Positions 43,283-50,209 of a DNA stretch of 64,000 bases are shown here, piece after piece (positions within the stretch are counted from its first letter, which is position 1; each line of letters opens with the position of its first letter). Below the pieces are notes generated by a model that had not been told where the DNA came from, made no database searches, and saw only the letters and a list, made by a program, of their open reading frames with translations. The position numbers and the translations under genes are program-made. Origin of the DNA: Neobacillus niacini (GTDB lineage Bacteria > Bacillota > Bacilli > Bacillales > Cytobacillaceae); NCBI RefSeq assembly GCF_023715785.1, contig NZ_JAMBOX010000008.1:124001-188000 (forward strand). Direction: 5' to 3'.

Positions 43283-44791
43283 TTAGTAAATTCCCACCGC
43301 ATCAAACCCGGAATGAACGGCAGCCTCTTCCTTGCTGCCTCCACCATAAAGGTCGATGGCAGACTGAACAGCCGCCTTACGTGCGTCGCTAAAATCGGAA
43401 TTTGGAGTTAAATATACTGATAGAGCACGATAGAAAATTTTACCTAGTTTTTGCCTGCCGATATCTTGGGCAATCAAGTAGGCGGCATGGTTTGTAATCG
43501 AGGAGTTCACATGGACACCGCCGCTATCAACAGAAGTTGGCATATGATAAAATTCATTCATATGTTTCGGATAGACGCCCCCATTTGTGCTATATGCCCT
43601 TCTTTGCTCGTTTTGTACAATAACACTGTGTGGATCCCTTAAACTGCGCAATACTGTATTACCCTTAGCTTTTTCAGCTGGCGCCATAATATCCTCGCCC
43701 ATTTCCCAATCATCATCGTCAACGAGTGCACCAAAGATGTCAGCGAATGATTCGTTTAGCGCTCCGGGCTGACCGCGGTAAACTATATTGGCTGTATAAG
43801 TGATAACGCCATGAGTCATTTCGTGGGCTGCAACGTCAAGACCGGCTGATAAAGAAATCATGAACTCACCGTCACCATCACCATAGGTCATCCAACGCCC
43901 ATTCCAAGAGGCATTGTTATAATTCGTTCCATAATGGACCCTGGAGATGATGGCCATCCCGTTGCCGTCAAGGGAGTTGCGGCCATGCTCATTAAGGTAA
44001 TAGTTATATACCTTTTCGGAATTATAATGTGCATCAACAAGAGCACGATCATAGTCACCGATAAATGCGGCAGAATTCCCTACATGTATCGTATCATTAC
44101 TCGCAGTGGTATCATTTTTAGCATCATAGGTTATGATACCTTCAAGGTTTTTGTGAGAGTAATCTGCTAACGCAAACTTAGTACCGGATTTCGCTTCCTT
44201 CACTTGGGTTATATGTAGTTCCCTGTGTGCGCCATGCACACCTTTTCCGGCACCTTTTTGTGTTTTCATTTCATCCGCATGCATTAAGCCATTATATTTA
44301 TTAATTACTTCTCCTGTTTTTGCGTCCACAAACACAAACCAGTTTCCGGGATCATCCCCTATGAAGTTAACATTCACTTTATAGGCAGTATAATTTTCCC
44401 CTTCAAAAGGATAGACAACCAGCTCAGAAGTTGGCTCGTAAGTCAGCTCTTCAGGGGCGTTGACAGCGGATAATGCCTTCTTTAATGCAGCATCACTGCT
44501 TAGAGAGGCCGTCATGTCCACTGCAGTATCGGCAATCTTTAAATAATTTAATGCATTGGGTGTGTTGCTGGAGGAGAATTTCTCTGCATGCCGCTCCTTC
44601 ATAAATACCGGAACGCTCGCTTTCGCATTCCACTTCTCAGAAGCTTGTACACTAGTAACCACCTTTGAATCAACCGGATTCGCAAAAACACTGCTCATTG
44701 GGATCGAACCTACCAACATCGCCGACGAAAGAACCATAGGTACAATAAATTTTTTCCTCAATTTCCCATACCTAATATTGTTTTCCAACAT
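43283..44791 (-). CDS. Thermolysin-family (M4) neutral metalloprotease
   Basis: This 502-residue preproprotease has a signal peptide (residues 1-37, ending in the SSVFA region), an FTP/PepSY propeptide (about 40-195) and the M4 catalytic domain. The zinc motif is HEMTH (about 322-326, in DVAAHEMTHGVITY), the third ligand is Glu in ALNESFADIFG (about 346), and the C-terminal domain holds VHVNSSITNHAAYLIA with the catalytic His (about 427-441). Calcium-binding acidic residues (DDDDWEMGED) follow the active site as in thermolysin. It is a secreted broad-specificity protease. Single-gene unit. Confidence 0.93.
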   Translation of the reverse strand: MLENNIRYGKLRKKFIVPMVLSSAMLVGSIPMSSVFANPVDSKVVTSVQASEKWNAKASVPVFMKERHAEKFSSSNTPNALNYLKIADTAVDMTASLSSDAALKKALSAVNAPEELTYEPTSELVVYPFEGENYTAYKVNVNFIGDDPGNWFVFVDAKTGEVINKYNGLMHADEMKTQKGAGKGVHGAHRELHITQVKEAKSGTKFALADYSHKNLEGIITYDAKNDTTASNDTIHVGNSAAFIGDYDRALVDAHYNSEKVYNYYLNEHGRNSLDGNGMAIISRVHYGTNYNNASWNGRWMTYGDGDGEFMISLSAGLDVAAHEMTHGVITYTANIVYRGQPGALNESFADIFGALVDDDDWEMGEDIMAPAEKAKGNTVLRSLRDPHSVIVQNEQRRAYSTNGGVYPKHMNEFYHMPTSVDSGGVHVNSSITNHAAYLIAQDIGRQKLGKIFYRALSVYLTPNSDFSDARKAAVQSAIDLYGGGSKEEAAVHSGFDAVGIY

Positions 44792-44967
44792 CTTTATTGT
44801 AGATTAATAACAGTTGGCTCGCATCAATATTTAGAATTATTTGAATTATTGAAATAGTGGTAAAAAACGCCTAGTTAGAAGAGTGGGAATTTCTGAAAAG
44901 AATGGAGGAATATGGCGTGGATTGGAAAGAAGGGAGGAGAATTCTCTCCTCCCTTTATAGATAAGAT

Positions 44968-45303
44968 TTAATCATCATCACGTTGTTCTGCTCGGGCTTT
45001 TCCGCCTTTTTCTCCAATTTCCTGATAGAATTCTTTATCGTGGCTTTCTGAGGTAGCTTCTCCGCCCTTGCTTCCAATTTCTTGATAAAATTCTTTGTCG
45101 TGGTTTTCGGAGGTAGTTTCTCCACCTTTACGTCCAATTTCCTGATAGAATTCTTTGTCGTGGTTTTCGGAGGTAGCTTCTCCGCCTTTACGTCCAATTT
45201 CCTGATAGAATTCTTTATCGTGGCTTTCTGAGGTAGCTTCTCCGCCTTTACGTCCTGCTTCTTCCACCGTCATTTTCCCTTGGTTATCGTTTTTGTTTGC
45301 CAT
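44968..45303 (-). CDS. KGG-repeat general stress protein (GsiB-like)
   Basis: A 111-residue, highly hydrophilic protein made of five tandem copies of a 20-residue unit: (R/S/E)KGGEATSE(S/N)HDKEFYQEIG. This is the KGG/stress-induced repeat of Bacillus GsiB, related to LEA-type desiccation proteins. The repeats are also highly conserved as 60-bp DNA units, so copy number may change by slippage. RBS GGAGGGATC precedes the ATG, and a SigB-type promoter lies 55-80 bp upstream. Overlapping frames in this gene are shadows of its repeats. Confidence 0.93.
   Translation of the reverse strand: MANKNDNQGKMTVEEAGRKGGEATSESHDKEFYQEIGRKGGEATSENHDKEFYQEIGRKGGETTSENHDKEFYQEIGSKGGEATSESHDKEFYQEIGEKGGKARAEQRDDD
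45023..45262. repeat. 60-bp tandem repeats inside the KGG gene
   Basis: Four consecutive near-identical 60-bp units encode the 20-residue KGG repeats; each contains TTTACGTCCAATTTCCTGAT or a close variant. Variation is mainly synonymous, consistent with recent duplication. Confidence 0.8.
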
Positions 45304-45357
45304 AATAAGATCCCTCCTAGTGAAATTTGGAATTGCTATTTGACTTACACTTTTTAT

Positions 45358-45382
45358 GTACCCATACTAGTTTTTCTTAAAC
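45358..45382 (-). promoter_or_regulatory. SigB promoter of the KGG-repeat gene
   Basis: On the minus strand GTTTAA (45382-45377) is followed after 13 bp by GGGTAC (45363-45358), a close match to the SigB consensus (GTTTAA, 12-14 bp, GGGTAT). gsiB is a classic SigB target in Bacillus subtilis, so gene and promoter agree. Confidence 0.85.
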
Positions 45383-45490
45383 ATTTTTTTAGTTTTTAAA
45401 AAGATAATTCATTGCAACAATGTGAAAAGATACACTTTAATTAACCTGTAGCGTTAGATTAAGTAGCTATCGGAAGGGGAGATAAAAAGT

Positions 45491-45513
45491 GGCTCAGTAT
45501 AGTGAACTGAGCC
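45491..45513 (-). terminator. Terminator of the YuiD-like gene
   Basis: GGCTCAGT pairs with ACTGAGCC around ATAGTGA; on the minus strand ACTTTTTATC follows. It lies about 40 bp past the stop. Confidence 0.75.
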
Positions 45514-45551
45514 AGGGAACGATTACAAGAATCCTTATATGTAGAAATAGG

Positions 45552-46022
45552 TTAAAATGGGTAGAAAAAGTAGGTAAAAATGCCAACGAGGATGCCGGTC
45601 AAGGCCCCAAAGAAAACTTCTGTTGGCTGGTGCCCTAGTAATTCCTTTAATTTATCTCTCGACTCCGGTTTTTTCAGATTGGGGTGTTTGATGGTATCGA
45701 TTAACGTGTTGAAATCTGCTAATAACGTATTTAATACTTCTGCGTGATAACCAGCATGTCTCCTAACCCCCATGGCGTCATGCATAACAATCATGGAGAC
45801 GATCACACAAATGGCAAATTCATTGGATTGAAATCCTGCAATGAGTCCAATGGCTGTCGTGAGTGATATGATCGTGGCCGTGTGTGAACTTGGCATTCCG
45901 CCGGTACTGAACATCAGCTTCCATTTTAATTCTCCAGATGTTAAAAAGTGAATCGGGATTTTTACAAATTGCGCAATAAACATACCTAAGAGTGCAGCCA
46001 ATATGGGAAAAGACAAAAACAT
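45552..46022 (-). CDS. YuiD-like divergent PAP2 family membrane protein
   Basis: This 156-residue membrane protein matches the YuiD/DUF212 'divergent PAP2' family. Phosphatase-like motifs are GGMPSSHTATI (about 41-51, with Ser-Ser-His) and VMHDAMGVRRHAGYHAEVLN (about 78-97). It has about four TM helices. The family is related to acid phosphatase/vanadium haloperoxidase-type enzymes; the substrate, possibly a prenyl or lipid phosphate, is unknown. RBS GGAGGG lies upstream of the ATG. Confidence 0.88.
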   Translation of the reverse strand: MFLSFPILAALLGMFIAQFVKIPIHFLTSGELKWKLMFSTGGMPSSHTATIISLTTAIGLIAGFQSNEFAICVIVSMIVMHDAMGVRRHAGYHAEVLNTLLADFNTLIDTIKHPNLKKPESRDKLKELLGHQPTEVFFGALTGILVGIFTYFFYPF

Positions 46023-46204
46023 ATTGTTCCCTCCAATGATTGTATGAAGTTAAGTTTTTGGGGTTATTTGATATTTATATGTAAGGGTTCTATATTATTA
46101 ATTTACTCCAAAAATTAAGGCATTCCAACCATTCAAATAAAAATTCTACAAAACAGATGCAGATCATCAACAATCAGCTGTTGCTTTTGCTTTGCCGAAT
46201 AAAA

Positions 46205-46271
46205 AAGTACCTGTCACGCCCCTAAAAATGCCGAAAAGAAACGGCAATTTACGCGTAGTGACTGGCACTTT
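46205..46271. repeat. Dispersed hairpin element, GTGCC/ACCTGTCAC family
   Basis: AAGTACCTGTCACGCC opposes GTAGTGACTGGCACTT with an inner TGCCG...CGGCA stem; the internal sequence AATTTACGCG corresponds to AATTACGG in the copies at 4129 and 42464. It is the main feature of the gap 46023-46445; the remainder shows nothing I can assign. Confidence 0.7.
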
Positions 46272-46395
46272 CTAATAGGCGGAGAATTTCCGGGTTGTAC
46301 AGAAGTTTAAGTGCCATGCACATTCCCATTTTAGATTTTACTAGGGTATAAGAGGATTGTTAATAATGAAAGTTTCAGTAGTTGAGGGAGCATAC

Positions 46396-46427
46396 GAAAA
46401 AGAGCCGCAAAAGGACGACTCTTTTTC
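46396..46427 (-). terminator. Terminator of the sigma/anti-sigma operon
   Basis: GAAAAAGAG..CG opposes CG.CTCTTTTTC around a short loop, with T-rich sequence on the minus strand inside the stem and after it. It lies about 20 bp past the anti-sigma stop. Confidence 0.75.
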
Positions 46428-46445
46428 AGTAGGTTTTATAAGAGA

Positions 46446-47423
46446 CTACTTTACTTGTAGGTTCATTTCTAATTTACTTAACTTCTGATCGATTTCCTGA
46501 TCATGTCCTAATTGGGGGCGGAACGTAATCTCTTTTGGAATCGTCTTAAACGGTTCATACGAGATCTTAACTGTTCCATTTTCCTTAAACATGGATAGTG
46601 GCTCCAACGCTTTCCCGTCGCTTCCATATAGCTCAAAACTCAGCTCCATCTCCCGCTCAGCTGGCTGCTTTAACTTATAGACCACTTCTGTTGATGTCGG
46701 AGCAAAAGTGACCTTCTCGACGATTAAGGAGATATCACCGCTCTCTCTCTTTTCCATAGGAAGGATTACCTTGTTCTCCGAAGTTATTTCTTCCACTGGA
46801 AAATAAATATTCCAATTTCCTTCCGTGTCGCCAAGCTTATTGAAATTCACGTCAAGGTCAAATTTACCTGGAAGTTGTGTAGATGAATCTAGGTGCATGA
46901 CACCAAGAATCGTATGGTCATCGTATCTTTCACTGTTACCCCCTACACCATAATTCCCAGGTTGCTTTCCATCTATCTTGAAGCCAATCGATGGATTTAC
47001 GTTGTCTTCAAGGGCCTGTTGTGATTGGACTACATATCCAATGGAAACCCGAGTCCCATCAAAGATGACCTCATTAACAGTCACTGTGATTCCTTTATCA
47101 GTAGCGCTCTTATTTATCGTTTGCGAAAGCCCTTTTTCAACGGTTGTTTTTAACGTACTATCTTTGGAATGGGTAAACACCGAACCTATAAACGGAATAC
47201 TTTGCAGTACCTGGGCCATGGTGCTGTTTGTAAAACCAGTACCCAAAAGAATAGCCACACTAGCTACAATCCCACTGGCAATCATCGTTGACTTCTTCAT
47301 TTTCTTTTTGCGCTCCGGAAGGCTAGAGAGGGTATCATCAATCCGCGTGCGTACCTGACTTGGCATTTCACCCTCCATTTGTCTCAATAACTCTCCTAAT
47401 TTTTTATCATTAATTTCCAGCAT
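46446..47423 (-). CDS. DUF4179 anti-sigma factor (RsiV-like architecture)
   Basis: About 325 residues: a short cytoplasmic N-terminus (about 1-45), one TM segment (MIASGIVASVAILLGTGFT, about 47-66) and an extracytoplasmic DUF4179 domain (about 70-170) plus a C-terminal beta-rich domain. The ATG at 47423 (MLEINDKK) has GAGAGGAG 8 nt upstream, better than the ATG at 47432. It overlaps the sigma-factor gene by 14 bp, a usual arrangement for ECF sigma/anti-sigma pairs. It probably binds the sigma factor at the membrane until an envelope signal releases it. Confidence 0.85.
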   Translation of the reverse strand: MLEINDKKLGELLRQMEGEMPSQVRTRIDDTLSSLPERKKKMKKSTMIASGIVASVAILLGTGFTNSTMAQVLQSIPFIGSVFTHSKDSTLKTTVEKGLSQTINKSATDKGITVTVNEVIFDGTRVSIGYVVQSQQALEDNVNPSIGFKIDGKQPGNYGVGGNSERYDDHTILGVMHLDSSTQLPGKFDLDVNFNKLGDTEGNWNIYFPVEEITSENKVILPMEKRESGDISLIVEKVTFAPTSTEVVYKLKQPAEREMELSFELYGSDGKALEPLSMFKENGTVKISYEPFKTIPKEITFRPQLGHDQEIDQKLSKLEMNLQVK

Positions 47424-47940
47424 TAAATACACTCCTCTCAGTTTTTGGATTTAGATATTCTGATAGTTTCATACGAGCTCGGCTGAGACGTGATTTCACC
47501 GTTCCATCAGGAATATCCAATGCTTGGGCAATCTCACGAACGCTCCATTCCTTTAGGTAATAGAGCGTTACCGGAACACGTAAATCCTCTTCCAATGATT
47601 TAAGAGCATCTGTCAACTCAAAATCCGAACGATCATCAGGGGTTCCTTGCTCCATCCATTCTTGTATCGGTACTACCTTCTTGTTTTTCCGCAAAATATC
47701 GTAGCAGCAGTTCATCACAATCCTAACCATCCAGGTTTTGAAAATACGAACGTCCCTTAAGTTATGAATGGAACTGTATGCTTTTAATATGGCTTCTTGA
47801 AGCGCATCCGCACAGTCGTCATCGTTATGCAGAATGGACTTAGCGACCTTGTAAAGTGTGTCTTCTATATCTTTCACGATCACCACAAAAGCTTTCTTAT
47901 CCCCTTTTTGGGCTTTTTTTATATCTAGTTCCCTAGCCAA
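47410..47940 (-). CDS. ECF-type RNA polymerase sigma factor
   Basis: About 176 residues with sigma region 2 (about 17-80; ADALQEAILKAYSSI, then FKTWMVRIVMNCCYDILRK) and region 4 (about 110-165; EWSVREIAQALDIPDGTVKSRLSRARMKL split around the HTH). It matches the SigV/SigW class. I use a TTG at 47940, 8 nt behind AAGGAGG; the GTG at 47949 would overlap the RBS. The operon includes its probable anti-sigma factor, and an ECF-like promoter lies upstream. Confidence 0.9.
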   Translation of the reverse strand: MARELDIKKAQKGDKKAFVVIVKDIEDTLYKVAKSILHNDDDCADALQEAILKAYSSIHNLRDVRIFKTWMVRIVMNCCYDILRKNKKVVPIQEWMEQGTPDDRSDFELTDALKSLEEDLRVPVTLYYLKEWSVREIAQALDIPDGTVKSRLSRARMKLSEYLNPKTERSVFNAGN

Positions 47941-47971
47941 ATGTCCCACCTCCTTGTTTTTCTATCTATTA

Positions 47972-47997
47972 GATGGTCTACAGATTGAAACGGTTCA
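47972..47997 (-). promoter_or_regulatory. Putative ECF sigma autoregulatory promoter
   Basis: On the minus strand TGAACC (47997-47992) is 16 bp from CATC (47975-47972), close to the ECF pattern TGAAAC-N16-CGTC. It is 32 bp before the sigma start, fitting autoregulation. Two mismatches leave doubt. Confidence 0.5.
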
Positions 47998-48040
47998 CGC
48001 AATTATAATTTTTAATTAAGTATCCAAAAATAGGTATTCC

Positions 48041-48281
48041 AAAGACAAAATTAACTTCAAGAGTTCAAAAATGTCTTTAAGACCAGTTCTTAAAGACAAA
48101 ACTAATGGGTCAACCGGTGAAATTGTCTTTGAAATTCCATATATCGGTAAATAAAAGACAAAATTACCGGCTGGTGACTCAAAAATGTCTTTAAGCCTGA
48201 CTCTTAAAGACAAAACTGATGGATCAATCGGTGGAATTGTCTTTAAGACTCCAAATACTGTTATCCCAAAGACGAATTTAA
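48041..48281. repeat. Array of alternating AAAGACA / TGTCTTT arms (114-bp period)
   Basis: AAAGAC(A/G) occurs at 48041, 48092, 48154, 48206 and 48268; its reverse complement TGTCTTT occurs at 48072, 48124, 48186 and 48238. Spacings alternate 51/52 and 62 bp on each strand, so the full period is 114 bp. The segment before two of the inverted arms reads CGGTGAAATTG / CGGTGGAATTG, the same GGTGAAATTG seen in every 52-bp unit of the array at 6820-7196. It fills the gap between the sigma promoter and the convergent-side terminator of the metallopeptidase gene. No reading frame through it is believable. Confidence 0.82.
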
Positions 48282-48303
48282 GGTCAGAAGATCATTTTAT
48301 AAA

Positions 48304-48334
48304 AGAAACCTTGCTACCTACTAGCAAGGTTTCT
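48304..48334 (-). terminator. Terminator of the YgjP-like metallopeptidase gene
   Basis: AGAAACCTTGCTA pairs perfectly over 13 bp with TAGCAAGGTTTCT around CCTAC; on the minus strand TTTTATAAAA follows. Confidence 0.85.
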
Positions 48335-48368
48335 CTAGAGAGGATATATAGAAAGTTGTTTACACCCT

Positions 48369-49076
48369 TCAAACCGTCATTTTCCAACCTGATCTAGTCA
48401 ACCAGGTTTCTTGTTCCTTATAATCAGGCATTATTTTTCCAACAAGACGCCAGAAGGAGCGGTCGTGGTTAAGATGCACCATATGACACATTTCGTGAAT
48501 CACGACATAGTCGATGACCTCTTGTGGTGCCATTGCCAGCCGCCAATTAAATGTCAACTGCTGCTTTGAATCACAGGTTCCCCATGTAGTTTTGCTATCT
48601 GTGATACGAATAGAACGTGGTTTTGTTTTGAAGTTGCCTTGATAGTTAGCTATGCTTTTCTCTACCAAAGCCTTGCACTGCTGGTAATAAAATCGTTTTA
48701 ATGCTTGTTTGATTTTTTCATCGTCACGCTGCCTAACAAATATGTGCAGCCTATCTTCCTTAAACACTACATGGTCTTGATTTATATGCTGATCTTCAAG
48801 GATTTGAATGGGATACGCGCTGCCTAAATAAAGAAAACTCTCGCCATACTCATAAACTTTTTTCTGTGGCCCTTGTAGCCTATCCTTCATTTCTTTCAAT
48901 TTTTGCTGAATAAGGTCCCAGTTTCCCTCTAATAGCTGATGAATCCGTTCTTCAGGTGTCCCTTTTGGGGCTTGGACCTCCAGATTCCCATAACTATCGA
49001 TCGTGATGCCCATCGATGTTCGGTTTTTGTATTTGACCTCAAAACGGATAGTCTCCCCCAAGTAGGTATGTATCAT
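48369..49076 (-). CDS. YgjP-like/M48-type metallopeptidase (DUF45)
   Basis: This 235-residue protein matches the YgjP (DUF45) metal-dependent hydrolase family. The zinc motif is VVIHEMCHMVHLNHDRSFW (about 185-203), with HExxH and the third His in HxxxF-type spacing. Upstream segments are SKTTWGTCDSKQQLTFNWRL (about 154-173), the family's second signature, and an N-terminal beta region with VQAPKGTPEE. The family's substrate is unknown; it sometimes occurs with restriction systems, but no such genes are present here. Confidence 0.9.
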   Translation of the reverse strand: MIHTYLGETIRFEVKYKNRTSMGITIDSYGNLEVQAPKGTPEERIHQLLEGNWDLIQQKLKEMKDRLQGPQKKVYEYGESFLYLGSAYPIQILEDQHINQDHVVFKEDRLHIFVRQRDDEKIKQALKRFYYQQCKALVEKSIANYQGNFKTKPRSIRITDSKTTWGTCDSKQQLTFNWRLAMAPQEVIDYVVIHEMCHMVHLNHDRSFWRLVGKIMPDYKEQETWLTRSGWKMTV

Positions 49077-49115
49077 GCAATCACCTTCATCATTCTCTCA
49101 AGAATTATCCCCAAT

Positions 49116-49583
49116 CTAAACTTTCATTTTCAAAATATACTGTTCCCCAATTGGGCCCATTTTTCTTTCACCGGTATCATAAAACCCAACCTTTCGATAT
49201 AGTTCTTGAGCAGGAATATTTTTATGGTTCACAGCAAGTACTAGTTCATCATAGGAAGGGAATTCAGATTTTACAAAACCCTTTAACAATTGCATCGCTT
49301 TTTTAGCGAAACCTTTCCCCTGTTCTAAATGGTTGATTGACAAAGCCGTTAATAGCAACGCATGAGGATTAGCTGAGTAATCCTTCACTCGAGTAGAAGT
49401 GTGAAGTAAAAAGAAACCAACGGGTTTTTCCCCATTTACAATGACTATAGGATGTCTCCCTTCTGTATCTACTAAAATATCATTCGGTAAAGCAGTAAAT
49501 TTTTTTTGCTCTTCTGGAAGATGGAAGGACTTTAAAACCGCAATATGCTTTTTTTCCAAGCGTCTCAATGATATATTTTCCAT
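49116..49583 (-). CDS. GNAT family N-acetyltransferase
   Basis: About 155 residues from the ATG at 49583 (AAGGAG 6 nt upstream; the ATG at 49598 contains the RBS). The acetyl-CoA loop is NHLEQGKGFAKKAMQLLKG (about 84-102), and VNHKNIPAQELYRKVGFYDTG near 130 is the usual C-terminal GNAT segment with N-x-x-(A)-x-x-L-Y-x-K-x-G-F. Acceptor unknown. Confidence 0.9.
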   Translation of the reverse strand: MENISLRRLEKKHIAVLKSFHLPEEQKKFTALPNDILVDTEGRHPIVIVNGEKPVGFFLLHTSTRVKDYSANPHALLLTALSINHLEQGKGFAKKAMQLLKGFVKSEFPSYDELVLAVNHKNIPAQELYRKVGFYDTGERKMGPIGEQYILKMKV

Positions 49584-49622
49584 TTTTTTCTCCTTCATAT
49601 TATTTTATTTTCCCGATCTAAA

Positions 49623-50047
49623 TCAATTACCAAAGGCAAAAATGAGTTCTGTTTCACAAACTAACACTCCATCAACAGTGGCGATCCCCTTTCCCTTTCC
49701 AATTGGACCTTTTAATCTGGTTATTTCAACTTCAAGTGAGAGTTGGTCACCCGGTTTTACTTGTTTTTTAAAACGGCAGTTGTCAATACCCGCTAAGAGC
49801 CCTAAACGTCCTTTATTCTCCTCTTTCGTTAGCATGACAACTGCACTTACTTGAGCTAATGCTTCAATTATTAATACCCCTGGCATAATTGGATATTCTG
49901 GAAAATGTCCGTTAAAATATGGTTCATTTACAGTTACATTTTGAGACCTACAGCTCTTTTTCCTTCTTCTAATTCTAAAATCCTGTCCACTAATAGAAAT
50001 AGAAACCGGTGCCTTATAATTTGCTTAATATTTTGAGTATCCTCCAT
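49623..50047 (-). pseudogene. fabZ: fabZ-like gene with a frameshift
   Basis: The 3' part (from 49886) encodes a hot-dog dehydratase C-terminus, [19 protein letters not shown], with the catalytic Glu region. The 5' part starts at ATG 50047 behind GGAGGG and reads [19 protein letters not shown]...[15 protein letters not shown], the FabZ N-terminus, then runs into a stop after a run of A. One missing A near 49937-49943 would restore [17 protein letters not shown], with the catalytic His. In addition the invariant P-H-R-(Y/F)-P motif is R-H-R-F-L. Frameshift and substitutions together point to a decayed or second fabZ copy, though a sequencing error in the A-run is possible. Confidence 0.82.
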
Positions 50048-50142
50048 CATTCACCCTCCATAATTTGGTATAATATCCCAAATATAATATCACTTAACAA
50101 CACTACCACTAGTTAGTAGGATAGTAAATATATTTAAGTGAC

Positions 50143-50175
50143 ATAAAAAAAGAGAAGTGCTCCCAACACTTCTCT
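50143..50175 (-). terminator. Terminator of the DUF4127 gene/operon
   Basis: AGAGAAGTG pairs with CACTTCTCT around a 7-nt loop; on the minus strand TTTTTTTATG follows directly. It lies about 35 bp past the stop. Confidence 0.9.
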
Positions 50176-50209
50176 TCTACAAATTTAGGGCAGTGCTACC
50201 GCGAGAAAA

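Noticed and set aside
44955-45197. Overlapping 80-codon frame within the KGG-repeat gene
   Set aside because: It is a frame-shifted shadow of the 60-bp repeats; the KGG frame has the RBS, promoter and family match.
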